Below, piece after piece: positions 34,319 to 42,720 of a DNA stretch of 64,000 nt. Below the pieces are notes generated by a model. It was not told the origin of the DNA, ran no database searches, and worked only from the letters and a program-made list of their open reading frames with translations. Position 1 is the first letter of the stretch. Every line of letters starts with the position of its first letter. The position numbers and the translations under genes were made by a program. The DNA is from CAYPGJ01 sp050174775 (GTDB lineage: Bacteria > Planctomycetota > Phycisphaerae > Phycisphaerales > UBA1924): contig JBFXJP010000005.1 of assembly GCA_050174775.1 (NCBI GenBank), positions 1 through 64,000 of the forward strand, in the 5' to 3' direction.

Positions 34319-34450
34319 TAAGGCCGACATCCGCCGCGTCATGAGGTTGCGGGTGATGCGGCCCGACGAGGCGATGTAGAGAAAGAAGCGATGCGGGAGC
34401 CCTCTCCCTGCACTCTCCCACGCAGAGCCGTGGGAGAGGTGGCGGGAGCG
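34319..34450 (+). repeat. Family B repeat copy 3 ending in an R-type hairpin
   Basis: TAAGGCCGACATCCGCCGCG, GACGAGGCGATGTAGAGAAA, GAAGCGATGCGGGAGCCC, then the stem CTCTCCCACG (34413-34422) with CGTGGGAGAG (34429-34438) and GTGGCGGGAGCG. It separates the PD40 gene from the MFS gene. Confidence 0.72.
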
Positions 34451-34494
34451 ATTGCGGCGCGCGGGTGTACGGGATCATCTATTCTTCGCGCGCG

Positions 34495-35865
34495 ATGTTG
34501 AGGCGCGTGATGGGATCGTTTCTGCCGGGGTCGTTGCCCGCGATGTCGCGGCAGTCGTATCGGTGGGAGGCGCTCAGCGCGTTGTTCCTGCCGATGGCGG
34601 TGGCGTGCGTTGAGGCGAACGTGATCGCGGTGATCGCGAAGAAGGCGTTCGACGCGTCGCCGCTGGCGATTGCGACGCTGGCCGCGGCGCCGGCGTTGTC
34701 GAATCTGTCGTCGGTGCTGTGGACGCGGTTCATCCGTGGGCGGGACCGGGTGCGGGCGGTGAACGTGATGCAGGTGTCGCTGCTGGTGTGCGTGGCGGCG
34801 ATCGCGCTGGCGCCGATCTCGGCGCTGGGGCAGCTGATGCTGGTGGGGTCGACGCTGATGGCGCGGGTGCTGCTCACGGGGATCATCACGGCGCGGACGG
34901 ACATCTGGCGGAACAACTACGCGCGGGGGCATCGTGCGCGGGTGACGGGGAAGCTGCTGACGATCGCGGCGCTGACGGTGGCCGTGACGGCTGGGGTGTT
35001 GGGGGCGGCGATGGATTTGTCTGAGGGTGCGCGGGTGACGGCGTTCCGGGTGATTTATCTGGGGGCCGCGGTGGTGGGGCTGGTGGGGGTGTGGCTGTTT
35101 GCGCGGATCCGTTGGCGGACGCGGTCGATGTCGCTTTCTGCCGAGCGTGATCCGAGGGCGGAGTATGCCACTGCGGGGGCGCGGGACATGCTTCGGGTGC
35201 TGAAGAACGACAAGACGTACCGGTCGTTCATGGCGGCGCAATTCGCGCTGGGATTGCCGAACCTGGCGTCGATCCCGATTTTCATTCTGGCGCTGGAGGA
35301 GCGGTTTGTGCCGTCGTACGGGGAGTCGTTCCTGCTGACGCAGATCATCCCGCTGCTCGTGCCGATCCTGACGATCCCGATGTGGGCGCGGCTGCTGGAC
35401 CGGATGCACATCGTGCGGTTCCGGGTGTATCACTCGTGGTTCTTCGTGATCGCGAATCTGCTGCTGGGGATCGGGTTCTCGACGGAGAGCCTGTGGGTGA
35501 TCTACGTGTCGCGGATCGTGCTGGGCGCGGCGTACGGGGGCGGGATGCTGGCGTGGGATCTGGGGCACCATGACTTTGCGCGGCGCGATCTGGCCACGCT
35601 GTACATGGGGATCCACGTGACGTTGACGGGCGTGCGCGGGGCGATCGCGCCGTTCCTGGGGACGCTGCTGTATGCGGGGGCGTTGGCGGTTCCGGCGTTT
35701 GCGTGGGGGGGGTGGGAGTTTCCGGGGATGTCGGGGCCCGTGCCGCGGTTGGGGGAGGATTCGTGTTCTTTGCTCGCCGCGTGGGCGGTGGTGGGGGCGT
35801 TGATGTTTCGGCGGTGGGCGCCCGTGATCGGGGCGGCGCCGCGGCCGAAGCCGGGGGGGCATTGA
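34495..35865 (+). CDS. MFS-type membrane transporter
   Basis: The 456-residue protein has about twelve hydrophobic helices. The opening SYRWEALSALFLPMAVACVE and later WTRFIRGRDRVRAVNVMQ (motif A-like position) fit a major facilitator fold, with a central loop RSMSLSAERDPRAEYATAGA and a helix pair around LVPILTIPMWARLLDRMHI. Substrate unknown; I see no drug-exporter signature. ATG 34495 is preferred; a GTG at 34465 would add ten residues before it. The C-terminus ends in a Pro/Lys-rich tail. Repeat elements lie on both sides, so it is probably transcribed alone. Confidence 0.75.
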   Translation: MLRRVMGSFLPGSLPAMSRQSYRWEALSALFLPMAVACVEANVIAVIAKKAFDASPLAIATLAAAPALSNLSSVLWTRFIRGRDRVRAVNVMQVSLLVCVAAIALAPISALGQLMLVGSTLMARVLLTGIITARTDIWRNNYARGHRARVTGKLLTIAALTVAVTAGVLGAAMDLSEGARVTAFRVIYLGAAVVGLVGVWLFARIRWRTRSMSLSAERDPRAEYATAGARDMLRVLKNDKTYRSFMAAQFALGLPNLASIPIFILALEERFVPSYGESFLLTQIIPLLVPILTIPMWARLLDRMHIVRFRVYHSWFFVIANLLLGIGFSTESLWVIYVSRIVLGAAYGGGMLAWDLGHHDFARRDLATLYMGIHVTLTGVRGAIAPFLGTLLYAGALAVPAFAWGGWEFPGMSGPVPRLGEDSCSLLAAWAVVGALMFRRWAPVIGAAPRPKPGGH

Positions 35866-35920
35866 TTGAGGTGCGGGGCGGCTGCCTGTCCTGCGTTCAT
35901 CTGCCAGATCCGAGAGACGT

Positions 35921-35990
35921 AGGGAAGGGAGAAGGAGGAGGCTATGGAGCCCTCACCCTGCTCTCTCCCACGCAGAGCCGTGGGAGAGGT
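35921..35990 (+). repeat. R-type hairpin with short family A flank
   Basis: GAGGCTATGGAGCCCTCACC, then the stem CTCTCCCACG (35963-35972) with CGTGGGAGAG (35979-35988) and GTGGCG. The flank matches the last part of the family A copies at 26580 and 26980. It is followed 57 bases later by the family B copy at 36047; the gap 35866-36174 holds no gene. Confidence 0.68.
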
Positions 35991-36046
35991 GGCGTGTGGA
36001 GGTCGTGTGCTGAGGCACGGAGCGTTGTGACGGCACGAGCGGAGTG

Positions 36047-36174
36047 AAAGGCCGACATCCGACGTCGGGGAGTGGGCACAGGACGCCGCAGTACGAGGCG
36101 ATGTAGAGAAAGAAGCGATGCAGTAGCCCTCTCCCTACCCTCTCCCAGGCGAAGCGCCTGGGAGAGGTGGCAAG
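36047..36174 (+). repeat. Family B repeat copy 4 ending in an R-type hairpin
   Basis: AAAGGCCGACATCCGACGTC, TACGAGGCGATGTAGAGAAA, GAAGCGATGCAGTAGCCC, then the stem CCTCTCCCAGGCG (36139-36151) with CGCCTGGGAGAGG (36155-36167), loop AAG. It abuts the stop of the Eis-type gene and may terminate it. Confidence 0.74.
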
Positions 36175-37386
36175 TCAGAAGAAATCAACCATCGATGGCG
36201 CGAGGCCGAGGGAGCGGTGGGTGGGAGAGAAGGCGGTGGTGAGGGCGGCGAGTGTGTCGGGTGGGGCTTGCGCGAGTGATTGGAGTGCGAGGGATTCGGC
36301 GGAGGCGTAGCCGGAGTAGAGGGCCGCGAGTGCCCGGGTGTGGAGGCGGACAACGGGAGGTGAAGAAGTTGGTTCGACGTGTGCGCGGGTGTGGGAGATG
36401 GAGAGGGAGAAGGCGCGGTTGTTCTCGGGGATGACGTCGTCGTCGACGTGGATGGTGGTGGAGAGGGAGATTGATGAGGGGAAGGGGCGGGACTCGAGCG
36501 CGGACTTGACGTCGGCGATGCGGAGCATCCATTCGTACTTGCAGGTGAGGCGGTAGGAGACTTCGGGGAGGAGGGTGAGGAAGGGGCTGGCGGGGGGGAG
36601 TCGCCAGATGAGTTCTTCGCACATGGAGCGTTGGTCGTTGAGGAAGGAGAGGACACGTCGGAGGGCCGCGGGCGTGGAGGCCGCGGCGTCGGTGATGGTC
36701 GTCTGGTGCTTGCCGGAGTCGAGTCGTTTCTGGAGGAAGAAGACGTAGGCTTCGAGTGTGTTGGTGGAGGAGTGGAAGAGGAAGCCGGTGGCCTTGCCGT
36801 CGCGGGGGGATTCGACGCGGTTCCAGACGTAGTCGCCACGGTCGACGAAGCCGTCGGCGTTGATAGCGAGTGAGGCGTAGAGGTCGCGGACGGCGGAGCG
36901 GTCGTCGTCGGTGAAGGCGCGGATGGAGAGGGAGTCGTCGTTGCGGACGCGGATGTTGAGGAGTCGGGGGTCGAAGGAGGCTTCGTAGTAGAGGCCTGCT
37001 TCTTCGTAGCCGCACTTGCGGTAGAGGGATTTGGTGGCGGGGTAGAGGGTGGAGATGGGGAAGTTGGCGGCGCGTGCTTCGCGGACGGCGGCGCGCATGA
37101 GTTCGAGCGCGGCGCCCTGAGCGCGGGCTTCGGGGGGGACGGCGACGCCGGCGACGCCGAGCATGGGGATGGAGCGGCCGGCGAAGAACTGGCCCATGGG
37201 GACGAGGAGGAATCCGGCGCGGACGGCGTTGGAGGAGTCTTTGAGGACGCGGACGTTGTGGTGGCCGGCCTTTTCGAGCCAGCCCTTGATGCCTTCGAGG
37301 TCGGAGGCGAAGGCGAGGGAGAGGGCGCGGCGGTATTGCGCGAGGTCGTCTTCGGAGGTGGGGGTGATGTAGTTGAGGGTGGTCAT
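36175..37386 (-). CDS. Eis-type GNAT acetyltransferase
   Basis: The 403-residue protein has two GNAT regions and a C-terminal SCP2-like part, as in Eis-family enzymes. The first GNAT domain holds MLGVAGVAVPPEARAQGAAL, an acetyl-CoA loop of the V-x-V-P-P-E-x-R-x-x-G type typical of Eis, then REARAANFPISTLYPATKSL and YRKCGYEEAGLYYE. Eis enzymes acetylate amines including aminoglycosides and peptides; the substrate here is unknown. The ATG at 37386 overlaps the stop of the upstream HIT gene (ATGA), so the pair is an operon. The stop is followed at once by a repeat hairpin. Confidence 0.82.
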   Translation of the reverse strand: MTTLNYITPTSEDDLAQYRRALSLAFASDLEGIKGWLEKAGHHNVRVLKDSSNAVRAGFLLVPMGQFFAGRSIPMLGVAGVAVPPEARAQGAALELMRAAVREARAANFPISTLYPATKSLYRKCGYEEAGLYYEASFDPRLLNIRVRNDDSLSIRAFTDDDRSAVRDLYASLAINADGFVDRGDYVWNRVESPRDGKATGFLFHSSTNTLEAYVFFLQKRLDSGKHQTTITDAAASTPAALRRVLSFLNDQRSMCEELIWRLPPASPFLTLLPEVSYRLTCKYEWMLRIADVKSALESRPFPSSISLSTTIHVDDDVIPENNRAFSLSISHTRAHVEPTSSPPVVRLHTRALAALYSGYASAESLALQSLAQAPPDTLAALTTAFSPTHRSLGLAPSMVDFF

Positions 37387-37997
37387 TTCTGCGTGGCTCG
37401 TTCGGTGAGGATGGAGGTCCAGGCTTCGCGGTAGCGTTTGGCCATGTCGATGGGGGCGGAGGGGTTGACGCGGACGGCGCCGACGACGGTCATGAAGTTG
37501 ACGTCGCCGAGCCATCGGGGGACGAGGTGGACGTGGACGTGTTGTGGGACGCCGGCGCCTGCGGCGCGGCCTTCGTTGACGCCGACGTTGATGCCTTGGG
37601 GCGCGAGAGCGCGGTCCATGATGGCGAGTGCGTCTTCGACGAGTGCCCAGAGTGCGGCGCGTTGCGCTTGGGAGTAGTCGAGGATGCGCGGGCGGGATTC
37701 GCCCAGGGAGACGAGGAGGTGGCCGTTGGCGTATGGGTAGAGGTTGAGCATGACGAGTCCGCCGCAGGAGGGGCCGGCTTGGTCGTCGGTTTTTCGGAGG
37801 ACGACGAGGTTTTGTTCGTCGTGCTCGGGCGTGAGCCAGTAATCGCGGAGGAAGCAGCCTGAGGAGCCGGGGAGGTTTTGGGGAGGCGCGTCGGGGGACG
37901 TGGAGGAGGGTTTTTCGGAGTCGGCCATGGCGCGGAGGTATCGCTCGCGCCAGGGAGCGTAGAGGACGCGTGGTGAGCCGAGGGTTTCGCCGGGCAT
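37383..37997 (-). CDS. HIT-family hydrolase or AP4A phosphorylase-like protein
   Basis: The 204-residue protein carries the histidine triad QHVHVHLVPRW near residue 150. Start ATG 37997 is selected because the family opening LYAPWRERYL follows within 12 residues. An N-terminal CFLRDYW, then LVVLRKT and LVMLNLYPYANGHLLVSL, match the ApaH-independent AP4A phosphorylase/HIT branch common in actinobacteria and planctomycetes. It acts on nucleotidyl phosphoesters via the middle His. Co-transcribed with the Eis-type gene. Confidence 0.88.
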   Translation of the reverse strand: MPGETLGSPRVLYAPWRERYLRAMADSEKPSSTSPDAPPQNLPGSSGCFLRDYWLTPEHDEQNLVVLRKTDDQAGPSCGGLVMLNLYPYANGHLLVSLGESRPRILDYSQAQRAALWALVEDALAIMDRALAPQGINVGVNEGRAAGAGVPQHVHVHLVPRWLGDVNFMTVVGAVRVNPSAPIDMAKRYREAWTSILTERATQK

Positions 37998-38066
37998 GTC
38001 GGCAATGGTATGAAAAGGGGGTACATTCGTCGGTTCTGACGATGACCCTTTGAGGAGAGGCTGCGC

Positions 38067-39581
38067 ATGTTCGAGTCGATTTCGGTGGCGCCGGTTTCGA
38101 AGAAGCAGGCAGGTGTCGGCGTGGTGGTGCTGGGGTATTTCTCCGCGGGGAGCGGCGGGGGCGCGGCGCGGCTGGATCGGGGGTCTGCGGGCGTGCTGAA
38201 GCACGCGTCGATCGGGGATGCACTGAAGCGCGCGGAGGCGACGGGGGAGATCGGGAAGGTGGTGGAGGCGCATCCGTCGCGGACGAAGCGCGTGATGCTG
38301 GTGGGGCTGGGGGAGGCTGAGAAGCTGGACCTCGAGGGGTTGCGGAGCGCGATGGGGGTTGTGGCGCGGAAGCTTGCGGAGTGCAAGGCGAGCGGGGTGG
38401 CGCTGGAGGTGGGGCATGCGCTCGGGCAGACGGCGTTGAGCGCGGGTGAGGCGCACGTCGCGGTCGGTGAGGTGTTCGGGTTGCTCGGGTGCGACTTCTC
38501 GGCGTTCAAGGGGGCGGAGGGGAAGAGCGCGAAGCGGGAGGCGCTGACGCTGCACGTGTCGGACGAGGCGGCGCGGGAGGGGCTGGTGAAGGGGCTGGGG
38601 ATCGCGGCTTCGGTGAATCTGGGGAGGAGGATTTCGAATTCGCCGCCGAACGTGGCGACGCCGCTGACGATTGCGCAGACGGCGCAGGAGTTGTCGAAGG
38701 GGTTGCCGTTGAAGGTGACGGTGATGAAGGGGGCGGAGTTGGCGAAGCATGGGATGGAGGGGCTGATCAACGTTGGGAAGGCGTCGGAGAACGAGCCTTG
38801 CTTGATCCGGCTGGAGTACACGCCGAGCGGGAGGGCGGATCAGAAGAAGAAGCCGCTGGTGTTCATCGGGAAGACGATGACGTACGACACGGGCGGGTTG
38901 TCACTGAAGGTGAATAACGGGATGCGGGGGATGAAGGGGGACAAGGACGGTGGTTGCGCGGTGTTGGCGGCGATGCACGCGATCGCGAGTGTGATCAAGC
39001 CGAGCGTGCCGGTTGTGGGGTTGCTTGCGGCTGCTGAGAACTCGGTGTCGAACAACGCGTACCGGCCGGACGACGTGCTGACGTTCGCGAACGGGACGAC
39101 GGTGGAGGTGACGAACACGGACGCTGAGGGTCGGCTGGTGCTGGCGGACGCGTTGTGCTGGGCGGAGAAGCACGAGAACCCGGCGGCGATCGTCGATCTG
39201 GCGACGCTGACGGGCGGGGTGATCATCGCGCTGGGATCGACGTACGCGGGGTATTTCTGCGAGCACCCGGACCTGCGGTCGCGGCTGGAATCGGCGGCGC
39301 ACTCGACGGGGGAGCGGCTGTGGCGCTTGCCGATGCATCGGGAGTATCGGGAGATGATGAAGTCGTCGATCGCGGACATCATCAATTCGTCGCCGGAGCG
39401 GAAGGCGCATCCGATTCAGGGCGCGGCGTTCCTGTCGTACTTCGTGAGTGAGAGCGTGCCTTGGGCGCACGTGGACGTGGCCGGGACGCATCGGTCGGAG
39501 GGTGACAAGGGGAGTTATGCCAAGGACACGCCGACGGGGTTCGGGGCGCGGCTGCTGGTGAGCCTTGCGGAGAGCTGGTGA
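38067..39581 (+). CDS. pepA: Leucyl aminopeptidase (M17 family)
   Basis: The 504-residue enzyme. The C-terminal catalytic domain has the metal and catalytic set KTMTYDTGGLSLK, MKGDKDGGCAVL and NTDAEGRLVLADAL, with the family active-site Lys and Arg in place. The N-terminal macro-like domain is less conserved, as usual. It removes N-terminal amino acids from peptides as a di-metal hexamer; PepA also binds DNA at some recombination and operator sites. Start ATG 38067 follows GAGGAGAGG by about 6 bases. Divergent from the HIT-Eis pair and followed by a hairpin terminator. Confidence 0.95.
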   Translation: MFESISVAPVSKKQAGVGVVVLGYFSAGSGGGAARLDRGSAGVLKHASIGDALKRAEATGEIGKVVEAHPSRTKRVMLVGLGEAEKLDLEGLRSAMGVVARKLAECKASGVALEVGHALGQTALSAGEAHVAVGEVFGLLGCDFSAFKGAEGKSAKREALTLHVSDEAAREGLVKGLGIAASVNLGRRISNSPPNVATPLTIAQTAQELSKGLPLKVTVMKGAELAKHGMEGLINVGKASENEPCLIRLEYTPSGRADQKKKPLVFIGKTMTYDTGGLSLKVNNGMRGMKGDKDGGCAVLAAMHAIASVIKPSVPVVGLLAAAENSVSNNAYRPDDVLTFANGTTVEVTNTDAEGRLVLADALCWAEKHENPAAIVDLATLTGGVIIALGSTYAGYFCEHPDLRSRLESAAHSTGERLWRLPMHREYREMMKSSIADIINSSPERKAHPIQGAAFLSYFVSESVPWAHVDVAGTHRSEGDKGSYAKDTPTGFGARLLVSLAESW

Positions 39582-39592
39582 GGCAAAATGAA

Positions 39593-39624
39593 CAGCGCCC
39601 CATCGGCAGAGGGACGGGGCGCTG
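39593..39624. terminator. Hairpin between convergent pepA and the PEP-CTERM gene
   Basis: CAGCGCCCC (39593-39601) pairs perfectly with GGGGCGCTG (39616-39624). It lies 11 bases after the pepA stop and 26 bases after the PEP-CTERM gene stop, so it can serve both strands. An AAAATG flank on the left gives a short U-run for the minus strand only. Confidence 0.65.
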
Positions 39625-39650
39625 CGGGGTGGGTCAAGGGGAGTTGAGGC

Positions 39651-40385
39651 TTAGCGGCGGCGGCGGGCGGTGATTGCGCCGAGGGCGAGTGTGGCGAGGC
39701 CGGCGGAGGTGGGGAGGGGGATGACGGTGATGGCGTCGCCGGAGATGGTGACCATGTCGAGGCGGATGGTGCCGGAGGTTCCGAAGGAGGAGCCGGAGTT
39801 GGAGGCCGCGTAGGCGGAGGTGGAGGGAGCGAAGACGGCGACGAGCAGGATGGCGAAGTTGGCGTTGTTGGCGGCGCCGGCGATGGAGGAGAGATCGACG
39901 GACTGGCCGTTGAACCAGGTGGTTCCGGCGTTGACGGTGACGATGCCGTTGTTGGCGAGGCCTGCGGAGGTGAAGGTGGAGCCGTTGAGGGTGTACTGGA
40001 GTTGGAGGGCGTTGGGGGCGGTGTTGCTGTTGCGCTGATCCCAGGTGACGACGATGTTCTGGAAGCCGACGGTGGAGAGGGCGAAGCGGGCGCCTCGGGT
40101 GCCGCTGGCGGTTCCCTGGGAGGGCCAGGTGGTGAGGTTCCAGGCCGAGTCATCGCCGGAGGCTGGGTCGGAGGAGCCACCTTCGGAGTCGCCGGAGGCG
40201 AAGGTGGCGGTGGCGCCGCCGATGAGGGAGGCCGAGCCCGTGCCGAGGGAGGCTGTGGTGGAGCCGGTGCCGACGTTGGCGTCGGGGACGGTGGAGTTGA
40301 AGTTCCACTGGGTGATGGTGGCCGCGGAGGCCGAGGTGGCGAGGAACGCGGCGGAGGCACAGATGGCGGCGATACGGATGGTCAT
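39651..40385 (-). CDS. Exported PEP-CTERM-type protein
   Basis: The 244-residue protein has a signal peptide (MTIRIAAICASAAFLATSASA), then a Gly/Ser/Thr-rich beta-strand region (ITQWNFNSTVPDANVGTGST, NIVVTWDQRNSNTAPN), and a C-terminal sorting tail: VIPLPTSAGLATLALGAITA followed by RRRR. The VPLP/IPLP box plus hydrophobic helix plus arginines is the VPLPA form of PEP-CTERM, recognised by exosortase/archaeosortase enzymes in organisms that make exopolysaccharide. No exosortase gene is in the window. The passenger domain is unassigned. Confidence 0.8.
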   Translation of the reverse strand: MTIRIAAICASAAFLATSASAATITQWNFNSTVPDANVGTGSTTASLGTGSASLIGGATATFASGDSEGGSSDPASGDDSAWNLTTWPSQGTASGTRGARFALSTVGFQNIVVTWDQRNSNTAPNALQLQYTLNGSTFTSAGLANNGIVTVNAGTTWFNGQSVDLSSIAGAANNANFAILLVAVFAPSTSAYAASNSGSSFGTSGTIRLDMVTISGDAITVIPLPTSAGLATLALGAITARRRR

Positions 40386-40494
40386 GCTCTCTATCTCCTC
40401 TGAGGGGGAGGAGGGTAGAGGGGGGATGTGGGGGAAATGATGAGTGAGGCGCTAAGGGTGCGCTAGGGAAGGGGTTGGGGTTAGACTGGAGGGC

Positions 40495-41382
40495 ATGTCG
40501 AGGGAGCCTGTCATTGCGGTGCAGGGGCTGGTGAAGCGGTTTGACGGGCGGACGGTGTTGGATGGGCTGACGCTGGAGGTGCTGCCGGGGGAGACGATGG
40601 TGATCATGGGGGGATCGGGGTCGGGGAAGAGCACATTTCTGAGGTGCATGATCGGGTCGCATTGCCCGGATGAGGGATCGATCCGGTTGTTCGGGGAGGA
40701 GATCGCGGGGCTGGGAGAGGCGGGGCTGAATGGGGTGCGGAAGCGGTTCGGCATCCTGTTTCAGAGCGGGGCGTTGTTCAATTCGATGACGGTTGCTGAG
40801 AACGTGGCGCTGCCGCTGGTGGAGCACACGACGCTCGAGCGGGACATCATCGACATCCAGGTGAAGATCAAGCTGGAGTTGGTGGGGCTGCGCGAGCACT
40901 CGGAGAAGTACCCCTCGCAGTTGTCGGGTGGGATGAAGAAGCGTGCGGGGCTGGCGCGGGCGCTGGCGCTCGATCCGCAGTTGTTGTTCTATGACGAGCC
41001 GAGCGCGGGGCTGGATCCGGTGACGAGCGCGGAGATCGATCGTCTGATCGTGGACCTGAGCAAGAAGCTGGGCGTGACGAGCGTGGTGGTGACGCACGAG
41101 ATGGACTCGGCGTTCACGATCGCGGATCGGATGGCGATGCTGGACAAGGGCCGGATGCTCGCGGTGGAGCGGCGGGAATGGTTTGATGAGCTGCGGAGGA
41201 CGCCGGAGGAGCAGTCGAAGGGGCTGGAGGAGAAGGAGCGGCTGATCCGGCAGTTTTTGAGGGGTGATGCGGAGGGGCCGATCACGGCCCGAAGGTCGGA
41301 TTCGGGGTATGCAGAGGACTTGTTGAGCACGGGTCAGCGGAAGGTCCGGGGACCGAGCGTGGAAGCGACGCGCGTGGTGTAA
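40495..41382 (+). CDS. mlaF: MlaF-type ABC transporter ATP-binding protein
   Basis: The 295-residue ATPase has Walker A GGSGSGKS, the Q-loop ILFQSGALFNSMTVAENV characteristic of MlaF/Ttg2A, signature LSGGMKKRAGLARALALDP (LSGGMxKR is the MCE-system version), Walker B LLFYDEPSAGLDPV and switch VVVTHEM. A 45-residue C-terminal tail is extra. It energises phospholipid transport between membranes with an MlaE permease and an MCE protein. mlaD follows 57 bases downstream; no mlaE gene is present in this window. Confidence 0.92.
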   Translation: MSREPVIAVQGLVKRFDGRTVLDGLTLEVLPGETMVIMGGSGSGKSTFLRCMIGSHCPDEGSIRLFGEEIAGLGEAGLNGVRKRFGILFQSGALFNSMTVAENVALPLVEHTTLERDIIDIQVKIKLELVGLREHSEKYPSQLSGGMKKRAGLARALALDPQLLFYDEPSAGLDPVTSAEIDRLIVDLSKKLGVTSVVVTHEMDSAFTIADRMAMLDKGRMLAVERREWFDELRRTPEEQSKGLEEKERLIRQFLRGDAEGPITARRSDSGYAEDLLSTGQRKVRGPSVEATRVV

Positions 41383-41439
41383 TGGGTTGCGGCGGGCGTG
41401 CGGCGTTGCGTCGCGTTGCGGGAGCGTTGGAGGCAAGGC

Positions 41440-42708
41440 ATGGCGGGAAGTCGGCGGACGGCGAACAACGTGCTGGCTGGGTTGTTCGTGGTGTTGAGCG
41501 TGCTTGGCGGGGTTGCCGTGGTGGTGCTGTTGGCCGGGGTGGGTGACCGGCTGACGCCGAGGGACCGGTACGTGGTGCATTTCACGCTCGCGGACGGCGC
41601 GGAGGGGCTGGATGAGGGGTCTCCGGTGACGATCGCGGGGCGCGAGGTGGGGTGGGTGGATTCGGTGGAGCTGGTGTTGCAGGATGAGGGGGAGCGGAAG
41701 GCCGGGGTGTACGCGACGATTCTGGTGGACCAGAAGCACGCGATTCACGGGACGCCGAGGGCGTCGCTGGTGCGTCCGCTGCTGGGGGCTGGGGCGACAT
41801 TGAACTTCTCGAACGTGGGGCTGACGAGCGAACCGCGGGCAGTGGAGGGGACGCTGTTTGAGGGTGGGCCCGCGGCGCCGGGGTTCCTCGCGCAGGCCGG
41901 GTACGGGGATGAGCAGAAGACGCAGCTGCAGAGCATCCTGGCGCGTGGGGAGAAGATCGCGGCGAACGTGGAGGAGGTGACGGAGCAGTTTCGGGGGTCG
42001 ATCGTTCCGGACGTGAGAAGCGTGGTGGGGGATGTGAGAGAGCGTTGGCCCGGGTGGGGGGAGCGGGTGGACTCGATCACGAAGAACGTGGATGAGGCGA
42101 CTGCGAAGTTGTCGCCGGGGATCGACGAGGTGCGCGAGACGATCGCGCGGGCACGGGAGTGGTTCGACGAGAACCGGGAAAAGCTGACGAGCATCGTGGA
42201 CAACACGAACGACGCGTCGGCGGATCTCAAGAAGGGGCTGGCGCGGCTGAACGAGGAGACGCTGGACAAGCTGCACGCGATGCTGGATTCGGGGACGGAG
42301 ACGACGAAGAGCGCGCAGGCGGCGATTGAGCGGATTGACGGTCTGGTGACGGAGCAAACGCCGAACCTGCGGAAGGCGTTCGCGGATGCGCGGATCGCCA
42401 CGGATCAGCTGAAGCTGACGATGGGTGAGGTGCGTCGGAGCCCGTGGAGACTGCTGTATCGGCCTGACACGCGGGAGTTGGAGTTTGAGTTGCTGTACGA
42501 CGCGGCGCGGCAGTATGCCGAGGCGGTGAGCGATCTGCGGGCGGCGGGCGAGGCGCTCGAGTCGGCGGGGGCGCGGGCCGCTGTGCGGGGCACGAACGCG
42601 GAGGAGTTGACACCGCTGGTGGAGTTGATGAAGGGGAGCTTCGAGAAGTACCGCGCGGCCGAGGAGCGGTTTTTGAATCTGGTGGTTGAGCCGCAGCAGA
42701 GGCCTTGA
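41440..42708 (+). CDS. mlaD: MlaD-family MCE-domain protein with long coiled-coil tail
   Basis: The 422-residue protein has an N-terminal membrane anchor (NNVLAGLFVVLSVLGGVAVVVLLA), then an MCE domain with YVVHFTLADGAEGLDEGSPV and TIAGREVGWVDSVEL (the GxxVxxxGxxVGxV pattern). A long alpha-helical region of about 250 residues follows (IVPDVRSVVGDVRERW, ITKNVDEATAKLSPGIDEV), longer than the 180-residue E. coli MlaD and closer to PqiB/YebT or plant TGD2 lengths. ATG 41440 is selected because GGAGG is 6 bases before it. It forms a lipid conduit in the periplasm. Coupled with mlaF. Confidence 0.88.
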   Translation: MAGSRRTANNVLAGLFVVLSVLGGVAVVVLLAGVGDRLTPRDRYVVHFTLADGAEGLDEGSPVTIAGREVGWVDSVELVLQDEGERKAGVYATILVDQKHAIHGTPRASLVRPLLGAGATLNFSNVGLTSEPRAVEGTLFEGGPAAPGFLAQAGYGDEQKTQLQSILARGEKIAANVEEVTEQFRGSIVPDVRSVVGDVRERWPGWGERVDSITKNVDEATAKLSPGIDEVRETIARAREWFDENREKLTSIVDNTNDASADLKKGLARLNEETLDKLHAMLDSGTETTKSAQAAIERIDGLVTEQTPNLRKAFADARIATDQLKLTMGEVRRSPWRLLYRPDTRELEFELLYDAARQYAEAVSDLRAAGEALESAGARAAVRGTNAEELTPLVELMKGSFEKYRAAEERFLNLVVEPQQRP

Positions 42709-42720
42709 GCCGGCGCGAGA

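Noticed and set aside
34339..35862. A 507-residue minus-strand frame opposite the MFS gene.
   Set aside because: Almost entirely Arg, Pro, His and Gln; the plus strand encodes a proper membrane protein.
40150..42357. A 735-residue minus-strand frame opposite mlaF and mlaD.
   Set aside because: Shadow of the two MCE-system genes; composition is Arg/His/Leu-rich with no domain.
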